Below, piece after piece: positions 1-5,565 of a stretch of DNA of 5,565 nucleotides. The notes below the pieces were generated by a model. It worked only from the letters and a program-made list of their open reading frames with translations, was not told the DNA's origin and did no database searches. Position numbers and translations under genes: made by a program. The stretch is from NCBI GenBank assembly GCA_938005655.1, contig CALLNA010000040.1, forward strand, positions 1-5,565, read 5' to 3'. The first letter of the stretch is position 1, and each line of letters opens with the position of its first letter. Origin of the DNA: an uncultured Novosphingobium sp. GTDB lineage: Bacteria > Pseudomonadota > Alphaproteobacteria > Sphingomonadales > Sphingomonadaceae.

Positions 1-270
1 GTCGACCGCGGCGATCGCCCGCATCGTCACCGGCCCGCGCCGCCAGTAGGCACCGCGATAGAGGAACTGCCAAATATCCTCGATCCGGCCGGGGTCCATG
101 CCGACGATCGCCGGGACGACATGGTCCTGGAGATAGGAGACGACGGCAAGCTCGCGCCCGTTCAGCGTCGCGTCGCCGATGCCGTGGACGCCCTGATCGG
201 TCTCGATCCTGAGCGTCACGAAATTGCGCCCGGGACAGGTGACGATGACTTTCGCGGCGGTGATCTTCAT
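1..270 (-). CDS. manD: D-mannonate dehydratase, ManD type (enolase superfamily), N-terminal 90 residues, cut by window edge
   Basis: Reading leftward from the ATG at 268-270, 90 codons are open to the window edge. The protein begins MKITAAKVIVTCPGRNFVTL and contains GIGDATLNGRE (about residues 30-40), RIEDIWQ (62-68) and YRGAYWRRGPVTM (71-83). These are hallmarks of the N-terminal capping domain of enolase-superfamily D-mannonate dehydratases (RspA/ManD group) and closely resemble the Novosphingobium aromaticivorans enzyme. Family members are Mg-dependent cytosolic enzymes that dehydrate D-mannonate to 2-keto-3-deoxy-D-gluconate. The barrel with the metal ligands and catalytic residues lies outside the window, so high-activity D-mannonate dehydratase cannot be separated by residues from low-activity gluconate-type relatives. 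Context supports mannonate, because the divergent genes make it. A GGGA at 277-280 on the minus strand lies 6 nt before the ATG and is a plausible ribosome binding site. Confidence 0.93.
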   Translation of the reverse strand, partial: MKITAAKVIVTCPGRNFVTLRIETDQGVHGIGDATLNGRELAVVSYLQDHVVPAIVGMDPGRIEDIWQFLYRGAYWRRGPVTMRAIAAVD

Positions 271-282
271 GGTTTATCCCGG

Positions 283-297
283 ATTCGGCCCAACAAT
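283..297. promoter_or_regulatory. Possible degenerate second operator near manD
   Basis: ATTCGGCCCAACAAT has the same length as the palindrome at 345-359 and matches it at 10 of 15 positions, including the outer ATT and AAT. Its inner arms are not symmetric. It lies 12 bp upstream of the manD start codon. A weak regulator site here would let the same protein act on manD, but a chance match is quite possible. Confidence 0.2.
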
Positions 298-300
298 CGA

Positions 301-324
301 CCGGGCATCGCTTGACGCGCCCGG
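301..324. repeat. Short inverted repeat in the manD/gntR gap
   Basis: CCGGGC at 301-306 is repeated inverted as GCCCGG at 319-324, with 12 nt between that include TTGACG. In DNA this rich in GC a 6-bp match is weak evidence. It could be a small hairpin or a regulator site, or nothing. Confidence 0.2.
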
Positions 325-344
325 CCACAACTGACATCGCCTGT

Positions 345-359
345 ATTGGCCTGACCAAT
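345..359. promoter_or_regulatory. Candidate GntR/FadR-type operator palindrome
   Basis: ATTGGCCTGACCAAT is a 15-bp inverted repeat with six of seven base pairs symmetric around the central T. FadR-subfamily GntR regulators, including the hexuronate regulators UxuR and ExuR, are known to bind TTGGT-N-ACCAA-like palindromes, and this site fits with one changed base in the left half. It lies between divergent manD and the GntR gene and includes the ATG at 358. Autoregulation, and possibly control of manD, is inferred. No convincing -35/-10 pair was found on either strand of the gap. TTGACG at 312-317 looks like a -35 box but has no partner at normal spacing. Confidence 0.6.
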
Positions 360-363
360 GGAA
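360..363 (+). promoter_or_regulatory. Weak ribosome binding site favouring the ATG at 370
   Basis: GGAA lies 6 nt before the ATG at 370. The ATG at 358, 12 nt upstream and in frame, has no purine-rich sequence before it and sits inside the operator palindrome. This favours 370 as the start of the GntR gene, unless the message is leaderless from 358. Confidence 0.4.
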
Positions 364-369
364 CGCAAG

Positions 370-1116
370 ATGGACGGGACTACCTACCAGAATAACGACC
401 GGCTCTACCAGGACCTTGCCCGCAAGCTGATCGCCGAGCTGGCGTCCGGCAAGTTCCCGGTCGGCAGCCGCCTGCCGGCCGAGCGCGAGCTGGCGCAGCA
501 ATACGCCGTCAGCCGCCCGACCGTGCGCGAGGCGGTGATCGCGCTGGAGGTCCAGGGCCTGGTCGAGGTGCGGATCGGCTCGGGCGCCTATGTCATCGCG
601 CTGCCGGGCAAGCGGCAGATCGCCGGCTTCGACATCCCCGCCTTCGAGCTGACCGAGGCGCGCCTGCTGTTCGAGGGCGAGGCCGCCGCCCTCGCCGCGA
701 GCCAGGTCAACGACGAGGACGTCGCCGAGATCGAGCGGCTGGTCAGCGAGATCGCACGTGAGAACCAGGACCCCAGGGGCACGGTCAAGGCCGACCGCGC
801 CTTTCACCTGGCGATCGCCAAGGCGACCCGCAACACCGCGATCTACGAGACGATCGAGAAGCTCTGGGCCCTGCGCGACACCTCGCCCGAGGCCGCCCTG
901 CTGCACGAGAAGGCGCGCACCGCCAACGTCAAGCCGGTGGTCGAGGAGCATACCGCCGTGCTCGACGCGCTGAAGGCGCGCGATCCCAAGGCGGCGCGGG
1001 CGGCAATGCGCGCGCACCTCGCCGCCGTGCTCGACAGCCTGCTGTTCGCCACCGAGGAAAAGGCGGTGGAGGAGGCGCGCCGCATCGCCGAGGCCAAGCG
1101 GGCGCGATATCGCTAG
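370..1116 (+). CDS. GntR-family transcriptional regulator, FadR subfamily (UxuR/ExuR-like)
   Basis: The 248-residue protein has the layout of FadR-subfamily regulators. An N-terminal winged helix-turn-helix (about residues 10-78) carries LPAERELAQQYAVSRPTVRE, followed by ALEVQGLVEVRIGSGAYV for the wing. A helical FCD effector domain (about 92-226) follows. Asp142 and His146 (DRAFH), His194 (EEHTAV) and His216 (MRAHL) match the D-x3-H, H, H pattern that binds a metal in many FCD domains. The metal and effector pocket therefore looks intact. It is probably a repressor of uronate use that responds to a pathway intermediate such as fructuronate or glucuronate. The role is inferred from its place as first gene of an operon with uxaC and the reductase, and from the operator next to its start. 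The in-frame ATG at 358 would add four residues. The lysine/arginine-rich C-terminal tail (about 229-248) is outside the domain. Confidence 0.92.
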   Translation: MDGTTYQNNDRLYQDLARKLIAELASGKFPVGSRLPAERELAQQYAVSRPTVREAVIALEVQGLVEVRIGSGAYVIALPGKRQIAGFDIPAFELTEARLLFEGEAAALAASQVNDEDVAEIERLVSEIARENQDPRGTVKADRAFHLAIAKATRNTAIYETIEKLWALRDTSPEAALLHEKARTANVKPVVEEHTAVLDALKARDPKAARAAMRAHLAAVLDSLLFATEEKAVEEARRIAEAKRARYR

Positions 1117-2517
1117 ATGCCCCGGCCGTTGACCCTGCATCCCGACCGGCTGTTCCCGGCGGAGCCCAAGGTGCGCGACATCGCGCGCGCGCTCCATGCC
1201 GAGGTCGCCGGGCTGCCGATCGTCAGCCCGCACGGCCATACCGACCCCGCCTGGTTCGCGGAGAACGCGCCCTTCGGCAATGCCGCCGAGTTGCTGCTGG
1301 TGCCGGACCACTACGTCTTCCGGATGCTCTATTCGCAGGGCGTGCCGCTGGAGGCGCTGGGCGTCGGCAATCCCCGCTTCGACCCGCGCGCGGCCTGGCG
1401 GCTGTTCGCGACGCGCTATCATCTGTTCCGCGGCACGCCCTCGCGGCTCTGGCTCGACTGGGTCTTCGCCGAGGCCTTCGGGATCGACGTGCGGCTCGAT
1501 GGCGAGACCGCCGACCGCTACTACGACACGATTACCGCGGCGCTGGCCACCGACGCCTTCCGCCCCCGCGCCCTGTTCGAGCGCTACGGCATCGAGCTGA
1601 TCGCGACGACCGAGAGCCCGCTCGACCCGCTCGACCACCACCGCGCGATCCGGGAGAGCGGCTGGAGCGGGAGGGTCATCACCGCCTATCGCCCCGATCC
1701 GGTGATCGATCCGGAGTTCGAGGGCTTCCGCACCAACCTCGACGCGCTCTCCACCCTCACCGGAGAAGACTGCACGAGCTGGCCCGGCTACCTCGCCGCG
1801 CACCGCCAGCGCCGCGCCTTCTTCGCGGCGATGGGCGCGACCTCGACCGACCACGGACACCCGACCCCGCACACCGCCGACCTGCCGCCGGTCGAGGCCG
1901 AGGCGCTGTTCGCCAAGGTCGTCTCCGGCGCGTTCACCCCGGCCGAGGCCGAGCTGTTCCGCGCCCAGATGCTGACCGAGATGGCGGCGATGAGCCTCGA
2001 CGACGGCCTGGTCATGCAGATTCACCCCGGCGCTTATCGCAACCACAACGCCGAGGTCTTCGCCCGGTTCGGCCGCGACAAGGGCGCGGACGTGCCGATG
2101 CGCACCGAATACGTCCACGCGCTGAAGCCCCTGCTCGACCGCTTCGGCAATGCGTCCGCGCTCTCGATCATCCTCTTCACGCTCGACGAGAGCACCTATG
2201 CGCGCGAGCTGGCGCCGCTCGCCGGGCATTACCCGTGCCTCAAGCTCGGCCCGGCCTGGTGGTTCCACGACAGCCCCGAGGGGATGCGCCGGTTCCGCCG
2301 GATGACCACCGAGACGGCGGGCTTCTACAACACGGTCGGCTTCAACGACGATACCCGCGCCTTCCTCTCGATCCCGGCGCGGCACGACGTCGCGCGGCGG
2401 ATCGACTGCGGCTTCCTCGCCGAGCTGGTCGCCGAGCATCGCCTGGAGGACTGGGAGGCGGCCGAGCTGGCGCGCGACCTGACCTACGGCCTGGTCAAGC
2501 AGGCCTACAGGCTGTGA
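1117..2517 (+). CDS. uxaC: Uronate (glucuronate) isomerase
   Basis: The 466-residue product is a full-length uronate isomerase of the amidohydrolase superfamily, a cytosolic enzyme interconverting D-glucuronate and D-fructuronate and, in many members, D-galacturonate and D-tagaturonate. The metal motif is His39-Gly-His41 in SPHGHTDP, as in the Caulobacter-type branch rather than the HCH of E. coli. Other residues matching the E. coli active site are Tyr66 (DHYVFRM), Arg192 (AYRPD), Asp245 (STDHGHP), His303 (MQIHPG), and Asp412 and Arg414 (FNDDTRAF). All look intact. The ATG directly follows the TAG of the regulator gene with no gap and no clear ribosome binding site, so translation is probably coupled. 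The N-terminus MPRPLTLHPDRLFP matches the family start. With the reductase and ManD nearby, glucuronate is the likely main substrate. No tagaturonate or altronate enzymes are visible. Confidence 0.97.
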   Translation: MPRPLTLHPDRLFPAEPKVRDIARALHAEVAGLPIVSPHGHTDPAWFAENAPFGNAAELLLVPDHYVFRMLYSQGVPLEALGVGNPRFDPRAAWRLFATRYHLFRGTPSRLWLDWVFAEAFGIDVRLDGETADRYYDTITAALATDAFRPRALFERYGIELIATTESPLDPLDHHRAIRESGWSGRVITAYRPDPVIDPEFEGFRTNLDALSTLTGEDCTSWPGYLAAHRQRRAFFAAMGATSTDHGHPTPHTADLPPVEAEALFAKVVSGAFTPAEAELFRAQMLTEMAAMSLDDGLVMQIHPGAYRNHNAEVFARFGRDKGADVPMRTEYVHALKPLLDRFGNASALSIILFTLDESTYARELAPLAGHYPCLKLGPAWWFHDSPEGMRRFRRMTTETAGFYNTVGFNDDTRAFLSIPARHDVARRIDCGFLAELVAEHRLEDWEAAELARDLTYGLVKQAYRL

Positions 2518-3881
2518 GGCTGTCCGCCGCGACGCTCGGCCGGCTCGCGCCCGGCGTCGAACGCTTCGCCTACGACAGAAAGACGCAAGCCGCCGGCATC
2601 GTCCACTTCGGCATCGGCGCCTTCCACCGCGCGCACCAGGCCTGGTACACCGACCGGGCGATGGACGCCGGGGACCGTGACTGGGCGATCCTGGGCGTCT
2701 CGCTGCGCTCGGCCGGCGTCGCCGAGCAGATGAACCCGCAGGACGGGCTCTATTCGGTCATCGAGCGCTCCGCCGCCGGGAGCCGCGCGCGGGTGGTCGG
2801 CGCGGTCGGGCGGGTCCTGGTCGCGAGCCGGGAGCCCGAGGCGGCAATCGCCGCCCTCGCCGCGGCGGAGACCCGGATCGTCAGCTTCACGATCACCGAG
2901 AAGGGCTATTGCCGCGCGCCTGACGGATCGCTCGATCCCGCGCTGGCGGGCAGCGGCAGCGTGTTCCGCTTCCTCGCCGAGGGGCTGCGGCGGCGGCGCG
3001 ACGCGGGACTGCCGGGGCTAACTTTGCTGTCCTGCGACAACCTGGCCGACAACGGCCGCGTCCTCGAACGTTTGCTGGCCGACTATTGCGCCCGCCACGA
3101 TCCGGCGCTCGGCGAATGGATCGCCGCGAACTGCGCCTGCCCGGCAACGATGGTCGACCGGATCGTCCCCGCGACGACCGAAACCGACCGTGCCGAAGCC
3201 GCCGCCCTGCTCGGCCTCGACGATGCGGCGGCGGTGATGACCGAGCCCTTCAGCCAATGGGTGATCGAGGACCGCTTCGCCGGCCCCCGTCCCGGCTGGG
3301 AGGCCGTGGGCGCGCAGCTCGTGGCGGACGTCGCGCCCTATGAGACGGCCAAGCTGCGGATGCTCAACGGTGCCCATTCGGCGCTCGCCTATCTCGGGCT
3401 CGAGCGCGGCCACGCCTTCGTCCACGAGGCGATCGCCGACCCGGTGCTGCGCCCGCTGGTCGAGCGGCTGATGCGTCGCGAAGCCGCGACCAGCTTCGCC
3501 GCTGCGCCGGGCCAGGACCTTGCCGCCTATGCCGACGCGCTGCTCGCGCGCTTCGCCAATCCGGCGCTGGCCCACCGCCTTGCCCAGATCGCGATGGACG
3601 GCAGCCAGAAGGTGCCCCAACGCTGGCTGGCGACGCTGGCCGCGCACCAGGCCCGGGGGGAGCGCTGCCCGGCGATCCTCGCCGCCCTGGGCGCCTGGCT
3701 GCGGCACCTGCGCGGCGACGGCGCCCCGGTCGACGATCCCCGCGCCGGGGAACTGGGAGCCGTGGTGCGGGCGACCGGCCTGCGCCCGGCGGCGGAGGCA
3801 TTGTTCGGCGTTGGGGGCCTGATGGCCAGCGGCTGGCGTCCGGACGAAGCCGACCTCGCGGCGATCAGCGCGGCGGCGTAG
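2514..3881 (+). CDS. uxuB: Fructuronate reductase (mannitol dehydrogenase family)
   Basis: The 455-residue protein belongs to the long-chain mannitol dehydrogenase/fructuronate reductase family, which reduces D-fructuronate to D-mannonate with NADH. The N-terminal Rossmann domain carries IVHFGIGAFHRAHQAWYTD (about 29-47). Asn176 in SCDN, and Lys280, Asn285 and His288 in AKLRMLNGAHSALAYLG, have the same spacing as the four catalytic residues of Pseudomonas mannitol 2-dehydrogenase. MDGSQKVPQR (361-370) is another family signature. It is somewhat shorter than the usual 480-490 residues. The start is the GTG at 2514, overlapping the uxaC stop as GTGA. The frame stays open upstream to 2235, but that part lies in uxaC and shows no family sequence. 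Tagaturonate or mannitol specificity cannot be excluded by sequence. Neighbouring uxaC and manD argue for fructuronate. The 3' end overlaps the convergent efflux gene by 17 bp. Confidence 0.93.
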   Translation: MRLSAATLGRLAPGVERFAYDRKTQAAGIVHFGIGAFHRAHQAWYTDRAMDAGDRDWAILGVSLRSAGVAEQMNPQDGLYSVIERSAAGSRARVVGAVGRVLVASREPEAAIAALAAAETRIVSFTITEKGYCRAPDGSLDPALAGSGSVFRFLAEGLRRRRDAGLPGLTLLSCDNLADNGRVLERLLADYCARHDPALGEWIAANCACPATMVDRIVPATTETDRAEAAALLGLDDAAAVMTEPFSQWVIEDRFAGPRPGWEAVGAQLVADVAPYETAKLRMLNGAHSALAYLGLERGHAFVHEAIADPVLRPLVERLMRREAATSFAAAPGQDLAAYADALLARFANPALAHRLAQIAMDGSQKVPQRWLATLAAHQARGERCPAILAALGAWLRHLRGDGAPVDDPRAGELGAVVRATGLRPAAEALFGVGGLMASGWRPDEADLAAISAAA

Positions 3882-5277
3882 CGGCGGGCGGCAGGTCCGC
3901 CCAGCCGCCGCCGAGCGCCTTGAACAGGTCGATCCGGCGCGAACCGAGCAACTGGTCGGAGCTGGCCAGCGCGCTGCGCGCCGAGGTCAGCTCGCGCTGG
4001 GCGTCGAGCTGGTCGATCAGCCCGATCGAGCCCGCGCGATAGCGCCGGTCAGCCAAGGCATAGGCCGCCTCGGCATGGGTTACCGCCTCGTGCAGGCGGG
4101 CGTTCCGCTCGCCTTCCGTGGCGTAGTAGGACAGCGCCTGCTCGACCTCCTTGAGCGCGATCAGCACCGTCCCGTCGAAGGTTGCCAGCGAGGCTTGGGC
4201 GGTCGCCTCGGCCTGGCGGATGCGGGTGCGCCCGGCCAGGATCGAGGGGAAGCTCCAGGTCAGTAGCGGCCCGATGCCGAAGGAGAACGAGTCCGAGCCG
4301 CGCACGCTGTCGCTGCGGAAGAAGTTGCCCGATCCGCCGAGCGAGATCCGCGGATAGAGGTCGGCCGTGGCGACGCCGATCCGCGCCGTGTCGGCGGCGA
4401 GCTTGCGCTCCGCCTCGCGAATGTCGGGGCGGCGGGCGAGCAGCGCCCGGCCGTCGCCCACCGGGATCGGCTGGAGGACGCGCGGCGCGCGGGCGCAGGC
4501 CTGGGCCTCGGCCGGAACCTCGCTCGGGGTCAGCCCGAGCAGGGCGGCCAGCTCGAACAGCGAGGCGCGGCGGCGGCCTTCGAGCGTCGGCAGCTCGGCC
4601 TGGACATTGGCCAGGGCCGTCGCCGAGCGCTCGGTGTCGAGCCGCGAGACGGCTCCGGCGCGCTCGCGCTGGCGGAGCAGGCCGAGCTGGCGCGCGGCGA
4701 TCTCGGCCGAGCTCCGGGCGACGGCGATCCCCTCGGCCAGGGCGCAGGCGTCGACATAGGCGCGCGCGGTCTCGGCGGCGACGGTCAGGGCGACGCGGTC
4801 GCGGGTGGCCTCGGTCGCCTCGCGGTCGGCGCGGGCGGCCTCGATCGTGCGGGCGAGGCGGCCGAACAGGTCGATCTCCCAGTCGAGCTGCATCCCGGCG
4901 TTGTAGGTCCACTGGGTGCCCGCCCCGCCGGGCTGCTGCGCGCCCTGGGCGTTGCCGTACTGAGCGCCGCCCGTGGTCTGGCCCTGCGGCAGGCGATTGG
5001 CCCGCGCCTCGCTGACCACGGCCTGGGCGCGGCGGAGGTTGGCCTGGGCGACGCGCAGGTCGGTATTGGCGGCGAGCGCGCGCCGGACCAGCGCGTCGAG
5101 CGCGGGATCGTCGTAGAGCCGCCACCACTTGTCCTCGGCAGGGGCGTCGCTGAGCCCCGGCGCGACCGTCTGGAACGGCCCGGCGGCGGGCGGCGGGGTC
5201 TCGGGCCGCGCGTAGTTCGGGCCGACCTTGCAGGCGGCCAGGGCGAGCGGGAGCGCCAGGATCGCGAACCTACGCAT
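3865..5277 (-). CDS. RND-type efflux outer-membrane lipoprotein, NodT/OprM family
   Basis: The 470-residue product is a TolC-like outer-membrane channel that would join an inner-membrane pump and periplasmic adaptor to export drugs or other small molecules. It starts with a lipoprotein signal (MRRFAILALPLALAAC) with Cys16 as lipidation site, followed by KVGPNYARPE, typical of the family. The Lys after Cys suits outer-membrane sorting. Two outer-membrane efflux repeats follow (about 55-245 and 275-455), rich in coiled helices. Signatures are ARRPDIREAERKLAADTARI (281-300), GVATADLYPRISL, DRRYRAGSIGLIDQLDAQRE (410-429) and LFKALGGGW near the end. The ATG at 5275-5277 was chosen because it begins the signal peptide and has GAGGAGG 9 nt upstream. 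The frame is open to 5373, but that stretch lacks a signal. Residues 98-122 are Gly/Gln-rich. No pump or adaptor gene is in the window, so the substrate is unknown. Confidence 0.94.
   Translation of the reverse strand: MRRFAILALPLALAACKVGPNYARPETPPPAAGPFQTVAPGLSDAPAEDKWWRLYDDPALDALVRRALAANTDLRVAQANLRRAQAVVSEARANRLPQGQTTGGAQYGNAQGAQQPGGAGTQWTYNAGMQLDWEIDLFGRLARTIEAARADREATEATRDRVALTVAAETARAYVDACALAEGIAVARSSAEIAARQLGLLRQRERAGAVSRLDTERSATALANVQAELPTLEGRRRASLFELAALLGLTPSEVPAEAQACARAPRVLQPIPVGDGRALLARRPDIREAERKLAADTARIGVATADLYPRISLGGSGNFFRSDSVRGSDSFSFGIGPLLTWSFPSILAGRTRIRQAEATAQASLATFDGTVLIALKEVEQALSYYATEGERNARLHEAVTHAEAAYALADRRYRAGSIGLIDQLDAQRELTSARSALASSDQLLGSRRIDLFKALGGGWADLPPAATPPR
3881..3908 (+). 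terminator. GC-rich hairpin at the uxuB stop, possible transcript end without T-tract
   Basis: Bases 3881-3891 can pair with 3897-3908 to form 11 GC pairs with one bulged A (3903) and the loop CAGGT. The hairpin starts at the last base of the uxuB stop codon and lies inside the 3' coding end of the convergent efflux gene. No T-run follows on either strand, so it is not a standard intrinsic terminator. It could still stabilise the message end or help termination. The GC-rich codons here could also produce it by chance. Confidence 0.3.
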
Positions 5278-5565
5278 GGACCAGGCCCTCCTCGCCGGGC
5301 TCGATCTGGACCTTCGAGCGCTCGCTGTCGGCCGCGGCGCTGTGGTCGCGGGCGAGCAGGTTGCCCCGGTCACCGGTCATCGGCCGGAGCGAGGTCTCGT
5401 GCGGATTGCGGACGCTTCCGGTGACCAGCACCGTCCACGTGCCCCGGCCGAGGTCGGTGTCGTCCCGCTGCGCGGTCGCCCGGTCGAGGGTGAAGATCAG
5501 GTTGCCGGCCGCGATCTCCTCGCCGGGCGAGCGGGACACCCGGTCGGTGCGCTGCGCGAAGCCAC
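5270..5565 (-). CDS. Unrecognised protein, C-terminal 97 residues, cut by window edge
   Basis: A leftward frame enters from the window edge and stops at the TAG at 5270-5272, overlapping the efflux start by 8 nt (ATGCGTAG). Almost every codon ends in G or C, and the other two minus-strand frames are stopped within this stretch, so the frame is very probably real. The visible part reads in from GFAQRTDRV, through SPGEEIAAGNLIFTLDRAT and TWTVLVTGSVRNPHET, to KVQIEPGEEGLVHA. It has no long hydrophobic segment. Alternating hydrophobic residues around TWTVLVTGSV suggest beta strands, perhaps an Ig-like sandwich, which is only inference. GEEIAAGNLIFTLD faintly resembles a lipoyl or adaptor motif, but the rest does not look like an RND adaptor or pump C-terminus. 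An in-frame GTG at 5537-5539 exists, but the frame continues upstream without a stop, so the true start is probably outside. Tight coupling suggests shared expression with the efflux gene. I assign no function. Confidence 0.7.
   Translation of the reverse strand, partial: GFAQRTDRVSRSPGEEIAAGNLIFTLDRATAQRDDTDLGRGTWTVLVTGSVRNPHETSLRPMTGDRGNLLARDHSAAADSERSKVQIEPGEEGLVHA
5287..5293 (-). promoter_or_regulatory. Strong ribosome binding site of the efflux gene, inside the upstream gene
   Basis: GAGGAGG on the minus strand lies 9 nt before the ATG at 5275-5277. It fixes the efflux start within the coding end of the preceding gene and shows that the two genes are probably on one message. Confidence 0.75.

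Noticed and set aside
121..315. A 64-codon plus-strand frame at the left edge.
   Set aside because: It is antisense to manD, whose protein sequence is unmistakable, and it shows no domain of its own.
312..347. A sigma-70 promoter from TTGACG (312-317) and TGTATT (342-347).
   Set aside because: The spacing is 24 bp, far from the usual 16-18, and no better -10 box lies at the right distance.
274..2439. A 721-codon open frame on the minus strand across the regulator and uxaC genes.
   Set aside because: It is antisense to two clearly identified genes with intact family motifs. Its protein is rich in Arg, Gly, Glu and Val without recognisable domains, as expected from the opposite strand of GC-rich codons.
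2235..2513. Upstream extension of the fructuronate reductase frame.
   Set aside because: It lies wholly inside uxaC in another frame and encodes Arg/Pro-rich sequence. Family similarity begins right after the GTG at 2514.
3018..3707. A 229-codon minus-strand frame inside the reductase gene.
   Set aside because: It is antisense to a gene with intact catalytic motifs and has no recognisable protein features.
4182..5015. A 277-codon plus-strand frame opposite the efflux gene.
   Set aside because: The product is extremely rich in Arg, Pro and Gly, a typical artefact of antisense GC-rich sequence.
5278..5373. Longer start of the efflux lipoprotein gene.
   Set aside because: It would place 32 non-hydrophobic residues before the lipoprotein signal peptide and abolish its function. 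The ATG at 5275-5277 has a strong ribosome binding site.

Overview
The window is very GC-rich, with codon third positions almost always G or C. Its genes read like those of an alphaproteobacterium, most probably a sphingomonad (Sphingomonas/Novosphingobium-like). The partial D-mannonate dehydratase closely resembles, from memory, the Novosphingobium aromaticivorans enzyme, and the uronate isomerase is of the Caulobacter type. Taxonomy is inferred from protein resemblance only.

Left and centre (1-3881): a hexuronate catabolic locus. The N-terminal 90 codons of a ManD-type D-mannonate dehydratase run leftward off the window edge. After an intergenic gap of about 100 bp, three genes run rightward with no spacing: a GntR/FadR-subfamily regulator, uronate isomerase UxaC (stop and start codons abut) and a fructuronate reductase of the mannitol dehydrogenase family (GTGA overlap). 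Together the enzymes give D-glucuronate -> D-fructuronate -> D-mannonate -> 2-keto-3-deoxy-D-gluconate. The intergenic gap holds a near-perfect 15-bp palindrome, ATTGGCCTGACCAAT, of the kind FadR-subfamily regulators bind. It overlaps the first possible ATG of the regulator gene and is the probable autoregulatory operator, perhaps shared with manD.

Right (3865-5565): two leftward genes unrelated to uronate use. One is a complete NodT/OprM-type outer-membrane efflux lipoprotein. The other, upstream of it and cut by the window edge, is the C-terminal end of a protein I do not recognise. The efflux gene and the reductase gene converge and overlap by 17 bp. A strong GC hairpin without a T-tract begins at the reductase stop codon.

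I saw no RNA genes, mobile elements, CRISPR arrays or long repeats. The catabolic locus is a compact version of known biology. The least explained items are the unrecognised gene at the right edge, the operator over the start codon, and the hairpin in the convergent overlap. I found no clear evidence of a new system.
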